Notes under the pieces: model-generated | What the model was told of the DNA's origin: nothing | Databases searched by the model: none | What the model saw: the letters and a program-made list of their open reading frames with translations, nothing else | Shown here: positions 42,448 through 50,244 of the stretch, one piece after another | How positions within the stretch are numbered: position 1 is the first letter of the stretch | How the letters are laid out: the number at the start of each line of letters is the position of its first letter | Program-made: the position numbers and the translations under genes | Assembly: GCF_003289945.1 (NCBI RefSeq) | Contig: NZ_QMBP01000005.1 | Location: forward strand, 1 to 64,000 | DNA: 64,000 nucleotides | Origin: Mesorhizobium hawassense | Lineage (GTDB): Bacteria; Pseudomonadota; Alphaproteobacteria; Rhizobiales; Rhizobiaceae | Direction of reading: 5' to 3'

Positions 42448-42906
42448 ATGAAGCTGGATGACATCGACAGGCGCATCCTGCGCGCCCTGCAGCGTGACGG
42501 GCGCATGGCCAACAACGACCTGGCGAAGGAGGTCGGCCTGTCGCCGTCGCCCTGCCTGCGCCGCGTGAAACTGCTGGAGGAGGCCGGCGTCATCGACCGC
42601 TATGTAGCGGTGCTCAACCCCGCCAAGATCGGCCGCGGCCAGACCTTCTTCACCCGCATCTGGCTGAAGCAGCAGGACGAGGACACGATCGAGCACTTCG
42701 CCGCCGAGGTGGCGAAATTCCCCGAAGTGATGGAGTGTTACCTGATGCTGGGCGACTGCGACGCCATGGTGCGGATCGTAGCCGCCGGCATCGACGACTA
42801 CCGCCGCTTCCAGTCGGAGCATCTGAGCCGCATCAAGGGCGTCCAGAACGTCAAGACGGATGTGCCCAGCCAAACGATCAAGCAGACTTCGGAGATGCCG
42901 CTTTAG
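42448..42906 (+). CDS. Lrp/AsnC family transcriptional regulator
   Basis: A 152-residue Lrp-type regulator: helix-turn-helix at 5-60 ('NNDLAKEVGLSPSPCLRRVKLLEEAG') and RAM domain at 70-145. The ATG at 42448 gives the usual family start 'MKLDDIDRRILR'. It is divergent from azlCD and probably controls export of branched-chain amino acids. It is more like E. coli Lrp than the regulator at 31842. Confidence 0.9.
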   Translation: MKLDDIDRRILRALQRDGRMANNDLAKEVGLSPSPCLRRVKLLEEAGVIDRYVAVLNPAKIGRGQTFFTRIWLKQQDEDTIEHFAAEVAKFPEVMECYLMLGDCDAMVRIVAAGIDDYRRFQSEHLSRIKGVQNVKTDVPSQTIKQTSEMPL

Positions 42907-42907
42907 G

Positions 42908-43088
42908 GGCTTCTTCCCTTCTCCCTGTTCAACGGGGAGAAGGTGCCCGAAGGGCGGATGAGGGGCGGCGCAGCGTTCGGCGTCCTGAGAGCCGACGGCA
43001 GCGCAACGACGACAAACTCGCGGCCTCGGTTCTGCCCCTCATTGCCCTGCCGGGCATTTCTCCCCGTATAGTGACGGGGAGAAAGGGG
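42908..43088. repeat. Palindromic intergenic element, third family
   Basis: Outer hairpins CTTCTCCC...GGGGAGAAGG and TTTCTCCCCGT...ACGGGGAGAAA enclose a variable centre; inner arms are GGATGAGGGGC and GCCCCTCATT. A short relative (GGGAGAAGGGAA) lies near 14880-14912. Confidence 0.7.
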
Positions 43089-43136
43089 CGGCGGCGTCGA
43101 TTTCGCAAATCGCGGACGCTTGCAATCTAAACGTCA

Positions 43137-43454
43137 TCAATGATGCGCATGCCCCTCATTCCGCTTGCGCGTCGCTGCAGCCTTCTTCGCCGAGGCCGAA
43201 CGATCCGCCGCGGAGCGCTCGCCCGAGGCCTTGCCGCCCATCCTGCCACCCTTGTGCGCGGCGGGATGGCCGGTGTGCTGGCCGCGCCCAGACCCGCCTT
43301 CCTTCTTGCCGCCGCCATCGTCCTTGTTGACGGTCGCCCAGGCGCGTCGCTCGGCTTCCTTCTGCGAAACGCCGCGATGCTCATAGCCCTCGGCGATATG
43401 GTCGGCCTTGCGTTCCTGCTTGTCGGTGTATTTGGATTTGTCGCCACGTGGCAT
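43137..43454 (-). CDS. KGG/plasmid-stabilisation-like small basic protein
   Basis: A 105-residue very basic protein. The N-terminal 50 residues ('GDKSKYTDKQERKADHIAEGYEHRGV', then 'AERRAWATVNKDDGGG') match proteins annotated as plasmid stabilisation proteins in rhizobia; the C terminus has KGGRMGGK and Ala/Lys-rich stretches. A stabilisation function is not established. It is the third gene of a minus-strand unit with 43481 and 43718. Confidence 0.75.
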   Translation of the reverse strand: MPRGDKSKYTDKQERKADHIAEGYEHRGVSQKEAERRAWATVNKDDGGGKKEGGSGRGQHTGHPAAHKGGRMGGKASGERSAADRSASAKKAAATRKRNEGHAHH

Positions 43455-43480
43455 GTTTCTTCTCCGTGATTGGAGGCGGG

Positions 43481-43699
43481 TCAGCTCTCCGCCTTCATGG
43501 TTCGCGCGATCTCGAGCAGCTTGTCGCGGTCATGCCCGTGCTCGCGGATCAATTCGCGCGCCTGCTTTGGCGACAGATCGGTGTTTTCCGCCAGGAACCG
43601 CACATCGGGATCGTCGCCGCCCTTGGTCGGCAGGTTGCCGGTCGCCGGCGCATGGGCGGCGTCAGGCCGGTTTGGGATGTTGTCGTTTGCCCGGGTCAT
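43481..43699 (-). CDS. DUF3606-like small protein
   Basis: A 72-residue protein whose C-terminal half ('DLSPKQARELIREHGHDRDKLLEIARTM') is a DUF3606-like helix pair. Related segments occur in the proteins at 49139, 56601 and 61880. The N terminus is likely disordered. It lies 18 bp after the gene at 43718 and 26 bp before the KGG-like gene, in one probable operon. Confidence 0.75.
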   Translation of the reverse strand: MTRANDNIPNRPDAAHAPATGNLPTKGGDDPDVRFLAENTDLSPKQARELIREHGHDRDKLLEIARTMKAES

Positions 43700-43717
43700 C
43701 GCAGGGCTCCTTTGCTT

Positions 43718-44203
43718 TCAGTTCGCCGGCTGCCCGCGGCGCGCTTCCTTCTTGCGGCGCAGCACCTCGTCGGTGCCGACGATGTCCTTCGCGCCGCCGC
43801 TGATCGCGGTCGAGACCACGGCCGGCGGATCGCTGGCCGGAAAACTGTCCTCGAGGCCCGACTGCAACTGCTCTTCCAGCGTGCCCGGATTCTCCGACCG
43901 GCCTTCGGTGCGGCGCTCCTCGATCTGTTCCAGATCTTGCTTGGCGTCGGGGTGCTCGCGCACGTTGCGCAGCGTCGAAACGATGAGCTCGACGGCGAAT
44001 TCCTTCATCGCCTCGGCATTCGGCGCTGCGACGTTGGTTTCCTCGATCAGCCGCACCAGCGATTGCTCGATCTTGTCCAGCTCGCGCATGCCTTGGCCCG
44101 CCAGTTTCTGGGCCAATGACTGGATCAGCAGCGGACCGAAGGTCGAATAGGCCTGCATGCGGGTCTCGTCGACACGTTCGGGATGAAGGGTATGCAGGGA
44201 CAT
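43718..44203 (-). CDS. Hypothetical stress-cluster protein
   Basis: A 161-residue soluble helical protein of unknown function, first gene of a three-gene operon. Residues 15-90 form long amphipathic helices ('LIQSLAQKLAGQGMRELDKIEQSLVRLIEE'). The C terminus 'LEDSFPASDPPAVVSTAISGGAKD' resembles a motif seen at the end of other small rhizobial stress proteins. The ATG at 44203 has GGAGG 5 nt upstream. An EcfG-like promoter is about 55 bp upstream. Confidence 0.7.
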   Translation of the reverse strand: MSLHTLHPERVDETRMQAYSTFGPLLIQSLAQKLAGQGMRELDKIEQSLVRLIEETNVAAPNAEAMKEFAVELIVSTLRNVREHPDAKQDLEQIEERRTEGRSENPGTLEEQLQSGLEDSFPASDPPAVVSTAISGGAKDIVGTDEVLRRKKEARRGQPAN

Positions 44204-44257
44204 TGGTGCCTCCATGAAACATCCTGCTGCGGCGGCCTTTGAGGCGCCGGTCCTAGG

Positions 44258-44284
44258 GGAACTGGAGCAGGCGTAAGATGTTCC
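44258..44284. promoter_or_regulatory. EcfG-like promoter, symmetric
   Basis: GGAAC-N17-GTTCC reads on both strands as GGAAC-N16-NGTT. On the minus strand (AGTT as -10) it fits the operon starting at 44203. On the plus strand (TGTT) it could start a transcript towards 44578. Confidence 0.45.
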
Positions 44285-44577
44285 ATTGCGGATGCAGCGG
44301 CGGAGGAAATAACGTTCGTCAAGCGGGCATTGGCAACCGATGTTCCGGCCGCAACATTTCGTGACCCCTGATCAGACTGAAGTCCGACCGAGACAACGCA
44401 TTGGGCTGGCTTGTGCAACCTATGTGCTTTCTGCGAATTGGTGTGCGGCCGACGAGAAAGCCCCCTCCATCGCCGGCCATTCTGGTGCCCGCCGATCGCC
44501 CCCCGCGCAATTTCGGCGGGCACCAATATCCACAAACGAGAAGGCCGCGAGAGTCGGCTTCGGAGCGAGACGACGTT
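44285..44577. other. Intergenic stretch without a convincing gene
   Basis: Open frames exist but none has a start signal. The region separates the divergent stress operon and a small membrane-protein gene. No clear repeat or terminator was seen. Confidence 0.4.
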
Positions 44578-44802
44578 TTGACCTATATCTACGCCAAGCC
44601 CGCCCGGCAGGACGCCGAAAGCCTGCCTGCCAATGACAACAACCATGCCACCCGTGCCGACCTTTCCTTCCTCGATGTCATCAACGACGAGGACGAGGTC
44701 GCCGACATTGCCAGGCGCGCCGAGCGTCTCGGCCACGTCACGCTGATCGCCATGGCGATCGGCCTGGCGGCCCTGCCGGTGCTTTGCCTGATGCTCGTGT
44801 GA
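44578..44802 (+). CDS. Small single-span membrane protein
   Basis: A 74-residue protein with a hydrophilic acidic N-terminal part and one C-terminal membrane helix ('HVTLIAMAIGLAALPVLCLMLV'). The start is most likely the TTG at 44578; no ATG lies near the beginning of the conserved-looking part, and the frame upstream has arginine/proline-rich out-of-character sequence. Function unknown. Confidence 0.55.
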   Translation: MTYIYAKPARQDAESLPANDNNHATRADLSFLDVINDEDEVADIARRAERLGHVTLIAMAIGLAALPVLCLMLV

Positions 44803-44852
44803 TTCGGGTCGGACGGCGCTGCCGCGCGCCAATCTCCCGCAATGGTTGAGCG

Positions 44853-45746
44853 CTAGCGTCCGGAAAAGAAGGCGTCGAGCGTGGCCGCCGTCTCGATCGG
44901 CGATTCCTCCGGAAAGAAGTGGCCGCCGGGCGGGGCGCCGCTGCTGACGTCGTCCGCCCAGTTTCGCCACAGCGCCAACGGTCCGCCCTCCTGGCCGTAC
45001 CATTCCGCCAGCGCGCCATGCTCGCTCCACAGCGCCAGCATCGGGCAGCCGATGCGCCGGCCCGCCTCCCGGTCGGCACGGTCGTGCTCGCGGTCGAGTG
45101 AAGCCGCCGCGCGATATTCCTCGCAGATCGCATGGATATGCGCCGGGTCGCTCAAAGCATCGACATAGGCCTGCCGCACGCCGGGCGGGAACGCGTCGGG
45201 CGCCGATCCCCAGCCGGCAAGCGCATTGTCGACGATGGCCTCGGCGGCGGCCGCCAGGATCGTCTCCGGCAGCGGTTCGGGCTGCGCCAGCAGCGACCAC
45301 GGCCAATAGCCGAGCGCCAGCCTTGCGTCGGCACGGTCCCAGGCATCGGCGGTCGGGATGATGTCGAGCACGGCGAGCTTCCCGACGCGGTCCGGATGGT
45401 CGAGCGCCAACCGGTAGGCGACGCGCCCGCCGCGATCGTGGCCGGCGACCATGAAGCGCTGAAAACCGAGCGTCTCCATCAGCGCCACCATATCGGCTGC
45501 CATGGCCCGCTTGGCGTAGGGCGCATGGTCGGCGGAGGATGGCGGGCATGAGCTTTGCCCGTAGCCGCGCAGATCGGCGCAGACGACGGTGAAATCGCGC
45601 GCCAGGCCGGGCGCCACGTCGCGCCACATCAGATGCGTCTGCGGAAAGCCGTGCAGCAGGAGCAGGCCGGGCCCGCTGCCGCCACGGCGGGCGAAGATCC
45701 TTGCTGCGCCCGTGTCGATCTCCAATGCCTCGAAATCCGCGAACAT
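44853..45746 (-). CDS. Alpha/beta hydrolase, haloacetate dehalogenase-like
   Basis: A 297-residue alpha/beta hydrolase closest by motif to fluoroacetate dehalogenases. Visible are nucleophile Asp104 and Arg105/Arg108 in 'GHDRGGRVAYRLALDHP', Asp128, and His276 in 'GGHFFPEE'. In FAcD a His-Trp pair binds fluoride; here that spot reads Pro149-Trp150 in 'GYWPWSLLAQPEPLPE'. This makes true defluorination uncertain; an ester or other haloacid substrate is possible. It is 29 bp downstream of a DUF6894 gene in the minus direction of a separate unit. Confidence 0.8.
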   Translation of the reverse strand: MFADFEALEIDTGAARIFARRGGSGPGLLLLHGFPQTHLMWRDVAPGLARDFTVVCADLRGYGQSSCPPSSADHAPYAKRAMAADMVALMETLGFQRFMVAGHDRGGRVAYRLALDHPDRVGKLAVLDIIPTADAWDRADARLALGYWPWSLLAQPEPLPETILAAAAEAIVDNALAGWGSAPDAFPPGVRQAYVDALSDPAHIHAICEEYRAAASLDREHDRADREAGRRIGCPMLALWSEHGALAEWYGQEGGPLALWRNWADDVSSGAPPGGHFFPEESPIETAATLDAFFSGR

Positions 45747-45775
45747 GCTCGCCTCCGGCGAATGGGATGCTGGCC

Positions 45776-46009
45776 TCAGCTCCAGGCCGAGTGCAGCGTC
45801 AGCGAAGCCTCGAATATCTGCACCTTCTCCGCGTTGCGCAGCTTGACGGTGATCTTCAGCCGCTCGGCTCCCGGCGCCTCGTCGCGGGCAACGTCCTGCA
45901 GGATGCGCAACGCTTCCAGGCCGGCGCGCTCGCGATTGGCAAAAAGCTGCCCCTGGTCGTCGACCTGGCTATGCTCGGAATTATAGAGGTCGAAATAGTA
46001 GCGTTCCAT
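45776..46009 (-). CDS. DUF6894-like small protein
   Basis: A 77-residue protein starting 'MERYYFDLYNSEHSQVDDQG'. The N-terminal aromatic-acidic segment and the later 'REAL.IL.DVARDE'-like helix match the DUF6894 family of small rhizobial proteins (unknown function). The ATG at 46009 gives the family start; the frame goes a few codons further. It lies just upstream of the hydrolase gene on the same strand. Confidence 0.8.
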   Translation of the reverse strand: MERYYFDLYNSEHSQVDDQGQLFANRERAGLEALRILQDVARDEAPGAERLKITVKLRNAEKVQIFEASLTLHSAWS

Positions 46010-46174
46010 CGTTGAAGCGTTCCCGGCCGTTCGCAAGGTTCAATCCCCGGCCGCGATCATGGTTCCAAGCATTTGATCCTGAGGGGAAATCCATGTGCGC
46101 CGCTGCCACGGCGCACGGCCGCCTGCAACCAGCCCCGCCCTGCGGCGTTAGCAGTTGCGAATGGAGGACGCCGG

Positions 46175-46894
46175 ATGCTGGAATCGCTTTATCTCAACCT
46201 CGGCCAGCACGACGCCTTGTCGGAGGAAGAAAAGGCGCTGCTCGCCGGCGCCATGTCGCTCGAAAAATATGTCGCCGCCGGCGAGGATATCGTGACGGAA
46301 GGAGCCCGCCCGATCCACAGCACGCTGATCGTCGACGGCCTCGCGGCCCGATACAAGGTGCTTGAGGATGGCGGGCGCCAGTTCACCTCGCTGCAGGTCG
46401 CCGGCGACTTCGTCGACCTGCACGCCTTCCTCTTGAAGACGATGGATCACGGCATCATCGCGCTGTCGCCCTGTCATGTGCTGGCCGCCGAGCACGGCAA
46501 GCTCAAGGCGATCACCGAGCAGGCGCCGCATCTTACCCGGCTCTTGTGGCTGGATACGCTGGTCGACGGCGCCATCCACCGCGAATGGATCGTGGCCATG
46601 GGCCGCCGCTCTAAGATCTCGCATCTCGCGCATCTGATCTGCGAGCTGTTCGTCAGGCTGCAGGTGGTGAAGAAGACGCGCGACATGAGTTTTCATCTGC
46701 CGCTGTCGCAGGCCGAGCTCGCCGACGTGCTCGGCCTCTCGGTCGTCCATATGAACCGGGTGATCGGCACGCTGCGCCGCATGAACGTCATCAACTGGAC
46801 GAGCCACCGGATCGTTATCCTCGACTGGGAGCGTCTGGTCGCGATCGCCGAGTTCGATCCGACCTATCTCAGCATGACGCGCGAGCCGAGATAG
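46175..46894 (+). CDS. Crp/Fnr family transcriptional regulator
   Basis: A 239-residue regulator with a cyclic-nucleotide-binding-like domain (residues 25-140) and a C-terminal winged helix ('LPLSQAELADVLGLSVVHMNRVIGTLRRM'). No FNR-type cysteine cluster is present, and the cAMP-binding arginine-serine motif is not conserved, so the ligand is unknown. The ATG at 46175 follows GGAGG. Proteins of this type regulate stress or nitrogen-oxide responses in rhizobia. Confidence 0.85.
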   Translation: MLESLYLNLGQHDALSEEEKALLAGAMSLEKYVAAGEDIVTEGARPIHSTLIVDGLAARYKVLEDGGRQFTSLQVAGDFVDLHAFLLKTMDHGIIALSPCHVLAAEHGKLKAITEQAPHLTRLLWLDTLVDGAIHREWIVAMGRRSKISHLAHLICELFVRLQVVKKTRDMSFHLPLSQAELADVLGLSVVHMNRVIGTLRRMNVINWTSHRIVILDWERLVAIAEFDPTYLSMTREPR

Positions 46895-46913
46895 GTCGGC
46901 GATAATTGGATAT

Positions 46914-47213
46914 CTAACTGGGCGGCGCCTTGGAGCGCGACGAGAGCTCGTCCAGCATGGTGAGCGCCGCGCTTGGCGAGGCCGGTTTCAGCAGGCCCTG
47001 TTGCATCGCGACCTTCTTGAAGGCGGCAAAGGCGATCGCCGGCCGGCAGGTGCCCGCGATCGCGTCATCCACCAGGCGGACCGCCTCGAGATAGTCCGGC
47101 GCCTCCTTGTTCCTCCAGGTTCCGGCCAGCGCCGTTTTTGCTTCGGCGACCGTGGTGACCAGCATCGATCCGCCGCTGATGAAGCGGATGGTAAGTGGCA
47201 GAAAACGGCTCAT
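46914..47213 (-). CDS. DUF982 family protein
   Basis: A 99-residue protein of DUF982, a family found mainly in Rhizobiales. The core reads 'APDYLEAVRLVDDAIAGTCRPAIAFAAFKKVAMQQGLL'. Two other DUF982 proteins are at 60832 and 61138. It starts 7 bp after the stop of a 36-residue membrane peptide gene, so they share a transcript. Function unknown. Confidence 0.75.
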   Translation of the reverse strand: MSRFLPLTIRFISGGSMLVTTVAEAKTALAGTWRNKEAPDYLEAVRLVDDAIAGTCRPAIAFAAFKKVAMQQGLLKPASPSAALTMLDELSSRSKAPPS

Positions 47214-47220
47214 CTCTGTT

Positions 47221-47331
47221 TCACCACCCCAGCCATTCGCGGGTGCGCAAGGCAAGGCCGACAAAGGGCGCGGCCGTAATCACCGCGGCGGCGAGGACGA
47301 AAAGCGGATTGTTGGTAGGCAATGATTTCAT
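47221..47331 (-). CDS. 36-residue membrane microprotein
   Basis: A 36-residue peptide with one hydrophobic segment ('LFVLAAAVITAAPFVGLAL') and a charged end 'RTREWLGW'. It is too short for default gene callers. It sits directly upstream of a DUF982 gene. A near-match to the EcfG promoter (GCAAC-N16-CGTT on the minus strand, one mismatch) lies about 35-60 bp upstream. Function unknown. Confidence 0.55.
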   Translation of the reverse strand: MKSLPTNNPLFVLAAAVITAAPFVGLALRTREWLGW

Positions 47332-47418
47332 GATGCACCATAAAAAGGGGTTGGCGGTAAACGATGACTGTGCCGGTCGGTTGCATCCGGCGGGCAAGTC
47401 CGCGCTAAAATCCTGATT

Positions 47419-47595
47419 TTACATATTGCTCGCGGGCCGGATCGGCGGCGCCGGCCGATGCGGTGGCCTGGGACGCGGCCTGAGCGGCACCTCGGCCAGC
47501 GAAGCGCGGATCACCCTGACGGGGACCGGCGGCATGGCGGCGCGCCGGCGCAGCAATGCGGCCGAGAGGCTGCCGATAAAAATTCGAACGTCCAT
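47419..47595 (-). CDS. Small Pro/Arg-rich hypothetical protein
   Basis: A 58-residue basic protein beginning 'MDVRIFIGSLSAALLRRRAA' with a Pro/Arg-rich C terminus. AGGAGG is well placed before the ATG, but it lies inside a hairpin. No family is recognised. A frame with similar length exists on the opposite strand; the ribosome site favours this one. Confidence 0.5.
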   Translation of the reverse strand: MDVRIFIGSLSAALLRRRAAMPPVPVRVIRASLAEVPLRPRPRPPHRPAPPIRPASNM

Positions 47596-47617
47596 GGGAC
47601 TCCTCCTGAAGAGTCCC
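47596..47617 (-). promoter_or_regulatory. Hairpin enclosing a Shine-Dalgarno site
   Basis: GGGACTC (47596-47602 on the plus strand) pairs with GAGTCCC (47611-47617). On the minus-strand mRNA the AGGAGG of the gene at 47419 lies in the 8-nt loop and the ATG follows the stem directly. Confidence 0.4.
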
Positions 47618-47771
47618 CCCAGGGACGAACGGTTAGCACCGCGCAGCGGCGGCCGCATTTAACTTTGATGTATGCCTGGGGCCGCGCCGAGATGCGGCAA
47701 ACCGGCCCAACCTTTTCCCAACCCAACCTTTTTGGCCGGCAGGCGTTGTCCCTTCAACAAAGGAGAATGTC

Positions 47772-48791
47772 ATGCCGACCAGCAGCCGAACGAAATCCGA
47801 CGCCGCCCGGAAATCAGGCGCGGCCAAGAAGACGGACACGCGGAAGACCGCGCGCAGGCAGCGCAGCGTCCAGCGCAAGGTCGACGCAACCGATCGCCGT
47901 AAACCGAAGCCCAGAGCGTCAGGCGCGATGCAGGCCGGCGCCCGCCGCTACCCCACGCCGCCTTTCCCGAAACAGCACCATCCCAAGCCCGGCGAGGAAT
48001 GGGCGATCGAACCGGCCCCGCTCTATGACGCGCCGTTCTGGCAAGGGTCGGGCAAGCTGGAGGACAAGGTCGCGCTGGTCACCGGCGGTGACTCCGGTAT
48101 CGGCCGCGCGGTGGCTGTTCTGTTCGCGCGCGAGGGCGCCGATGTCGCGATCGTCTATCTCAGCGAGGACCGCGACGCCAAGACGACGAAGCAGGCGGTC
48201 GAGGCGGAGGGCCGGCGCTGCATCATCTTGCGCGGTGACGTCGCCAAACGCGCCTTCTGCCGCAAGGCGGTGGCCGAGACGGTGAAGGCTTTCGGCAGGC
48301 TGGACGTGCTGGTCAACAACGCCGCCTTCCAAGTCCACTCGGCCGACTTCGCCGATCTCACCGAAGCGCATTTCGACACCACGCTGAAGACCAATCTCTA
48401 CGGCTATTTCCACATGGCGCAGGAAGCCGTGCCGCACATGAAACCGGGCTCGGCGATCGTCAACACCGGTTCCGTCACCGGCATCGAAGGGTCGAAGGAG
48501 CTGATCGACTATTCGATGACCAAGGGCGGCATCCACGCCTTCACCCGCGCGCTTTCCGGCAATCTCGTCGGCAAGGGCATCCGTGTCAACGCGGTGGCGC
48601 CGGGGCCTGTGTGGACGCCGCTCAACCCGTCCGAGAAGGAACCGGAAGACGTCTCGCAGTTCGGCGCCAAGACGCCGATGAAGCGGCCGGCCCAGCCGGA
48701 GGAGATCGCGCCGGCCTATGTGTTTCTCGCCTCGCCGCAATGCTCCAGCTACATCACCGGCGAGATCTTGCCGATCATCGGGGGTTACTGA
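47772..48791 (+). CDS. SDR family oxidoreductase, YghA/GSP39-like with basic N-terminal extension
   Basis: A 339-residue protein. Residues 1-55 are Lys/Arg/Ala-rich and not part of the SDR fold. From 56 on it follows the YghA and general-stress-protein-39 type: 'YPTPPFPKQHHPKPG', cofactor motif 'TGGDSGIGRAVA', and the catalytic Tyr-x3-Lys in 'IDYSMTKGGIHAFTR'. AGGAG precedes the ATG. The extension could mediate nucleic-acid binding. A small secreted protein gene follows after 17 bp. The gene type is stress-linked in many bacteria. Confidence 0.85.
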   Translation: MPTSSRTKSDAARKSGAAKKTDTRKTARRQRSVQRKVDATDRRKPKPRASGAMQAGARRYPTPPFPKQHHPKPGEEWAIEPAPLYDAPFWQGSGKLEDKVALVTGGDSGIGRAVAVLFAREGADVAIVYLSEDRDAKTTKQAVEAEGRRCIILRGDVAKRAFCRKAVAETVKAFGRLDVLVNNAAFQVHSADFADLTEAHFDTTLKTNLYGYFHMAQEAVPHMKPGSAIVNTGSVTGIEGSKELIDYSMTKGGIHAFTRALSGNLVGKGIRVNAVAPGPVWTPLNPSEKEPEDVSQFGAKTPMKRPAQPEEIAPAYVFLASPQCSSYITGEILPIIGGY

Positions 48792-48808
48792 CCTATCAGG
48801 AGGATCCC

Positions 48809-49114
48809 ATGAAAAAAGCGCTTCTCATCGCAGCCCTCACGCTGATCCCGGCGCTGCCGGCGGCGGCCCAGACGGCCGCCCAGCCGATAGATCAGCTGAC
48901 GCAGAACTGCCAGGTCAAGCCCGACGCCAACGACGAGCAGCAAAAGCAGAAGCAAGAGGCCGCCACGGACGAATTGTCGAAGCAACTCGGCAATTGCGGC
49001 GGCGTGCTGAAGCCGCCGCCCACCGGCGACCAGAACGCCGCTGAACCGCCGCCGACCGGCAGTGAGATGCCGGTGATCAAGCCGGGCGAGGTCCCGCCTC
49101 AGACGAGCAAATGA
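48809..49114 (+). CDS. Small secreted hypothetical protein
   Basis: A 101-residue protein with a signal peptide (cut after 'ALPAAAQ', about residue 21). The mature part has two cysteines (in 'LTQNCQVKPDA' and 'LGNCGGVLKPP') spaced for one disulfide, a Gln/Lys/Glu-rich helix between them, and a Pro-rich tail. AGGAGG precedes the ATG. It follows the YghA-like SDR gene closely. Function unknown. Confidence 0.75.
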   Translation: MKKALLIAALTLIPALPAAAQTAAQPIDQLTQNCQVKPDANDEQQKQKQEAATDELSKQLGNCGGVLKPPPTGDQNAAEPPPTGSEMPVIKPGEVPPQTSK

Positions 49115-49138
49115 GGCCAGCCTCGTCGACGATAGGAG

Positions 49139-49321
49139 TCAATGCTTCCGCTTCCCGCCTTGAACCCCTTTTTCGACCGGGGCATGGGCCTCGCGGATCA
49201 ACTGCAGAGCCTCGTCGCGGGTGAGGCCGCATTTGCGGGCAAAATAAGCCGCCTCCTGGATCTCGGCGCGGGAGGCTGCCGCGGTGCCGGAAGTGGGCTG
49301 CCTGTTTTTCTTCTTGGCCAT
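49139..49321 (-). CDS. DUF3606-like small protein
   Basis: A 60-residue basic protein with a short helical module 'EIQEAAYFARKCGLTRDEALQLIREAH', related to the DUF3606-like segments at 43481, 56601 and 61880. The N terminus is Lys-rich and the C terminus 'GGKRKH' is basic. Function unknown. Confidence 0.65.
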   Translation of the reverse strand: MAKKKNRQPTSGTAAASRAEIQEAAYFARKCGLTRDEALQLIREAHAPVEKGVQGGKRKH

Positions 49322-49400
49322 CGGTTCACCGCGCCATGAATCACTTAGTCAGCTAATTATATATCGATTGTCCCGCGTTGCAAATTTCGACGGCGTCCGC

Positions 49401-49991
49401 TCAAAATCGCGCGAACCGCTTCTCCACCTTGCGGGCGAACTTCACCCGCTCCTCGTGGGAGATGCTTTCCACCGAATATTTCGCCAGATAGAGGTGCTTC
49501 TCCGTGCGTCCGCACATGGATTTCAAGCCGCGCAAAAGCACCTTTCTGCCGGGGTCCTGCATATAGAGCCTGGTGTACCACCATGGCGATCCGGTGGTGG
49601 TGACCACGCCCATCCGGCGGATGTTCAAGAGCGCTGGTTTGATCATGCCGCCATCCGTCGGCAGTTCGAAGGCCACGCCCGGCCGCCACACGCGGTCGAA
49701 ATATCCCTTGAGCATCGCGGGCATGCCCGACCACCAGGTGGGGAAGAAGAACACGCAGGCTTCGGCCCATTGCAGCGCGTCGATATAGACCCGCAGATCC
49801 GCCGGCACCGGCGACGGACCGGCGTGCCCCTTCAACTCCTCGACCTGCATGACCGGATCGAATTTCATGGCGTAGAGATCGAAGTCGACGACCTCGTCGC
49901 CCCTGGCCTTCAGGACTTCCACGACGTGCCGGTGAAGCGACGCCTGGTAGCTGTCCTGTGCCGGATGCGCGTAGACGAGATTGACCTTCAT
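49401..49991 (-). CDS. NAD(P)H-dependent FMN oxidoreductase (Flavodoxin_2)
   Basis: A 196-residue flavoprotein of the NAD(P)H:quinone reductase/KefF/MdaB family. The FMN-binding N terminus is 'KVNLVYAHPAQDSYQASLHRH'; 'VFFFPTWWSGMPAMLKGYFDRV' is the conserved substrate-side segment and 'GGMIKPALLNIRRMGVVTTTG' follows. It should carry out two-electron reduction of quinones in the cytoplasm. It diverges from the yihY gene. Confidence 0.88.
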   Translation of the reverse strand: MKVNLVYAHPAQDSYQASLHRHVVEVLKARGDEVVDFDLYAMKFDPVMQVEELKGHAGPSPVPADLRVYIDALQWAEACVFFFPTWWSGMPAMLKGYFDRVWRPGVAFELPTDGGMIKPALLNIRRMGVVTTTGSPWWYTRLYMQDPGRKVLLRGLKSMCGRTEKHLYLAKYSVESISHEERVKFARKVEKRFARF

Positions 49992-50081
49992 CGCATGCCC
50001 CCACGCGCCTCTGATCCTGTCTTGAGGCTAGTTCAACGCCGTTGCTCTGCCTAGTCGTGCGTTGGACATCGACAGGCGGCC

Positions 50082-50106
50082 GGAACCATCGCGCCGGCAC
50101 CGGGTT
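50082..50106 (+). promoter_or_regulatory. EcfG-like promoter upstream of yihY
   Basis: GGAAC-N16-GGTT on the plus strand. The last G-T-T of the -10 element matches the consensus; the first base differs. The distance to the yihY start is about 140 bp. Confidence 0.4.
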
Positions 50107-50244
50107 GTGCTCAGCGGGCCGCGTCAGCCGGACCTGGTGGCAAAGAGAACAGGGCTGGTTTCTCCGGCTTCACGCCCTGGCCAACGAAAAGGCAGTCGAG
50201 CTCTTGTCCCACCCGGCCCGCTCCGTATTGGGCTTGGGTAGAAA

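Noticed and set aside
44125..45627. 500-codon minus-strand frame spanning several genes
   Set aside because: Arg-rich shadow that crosses intergenic DNA and overlaps the hydrolase gene in another frame.
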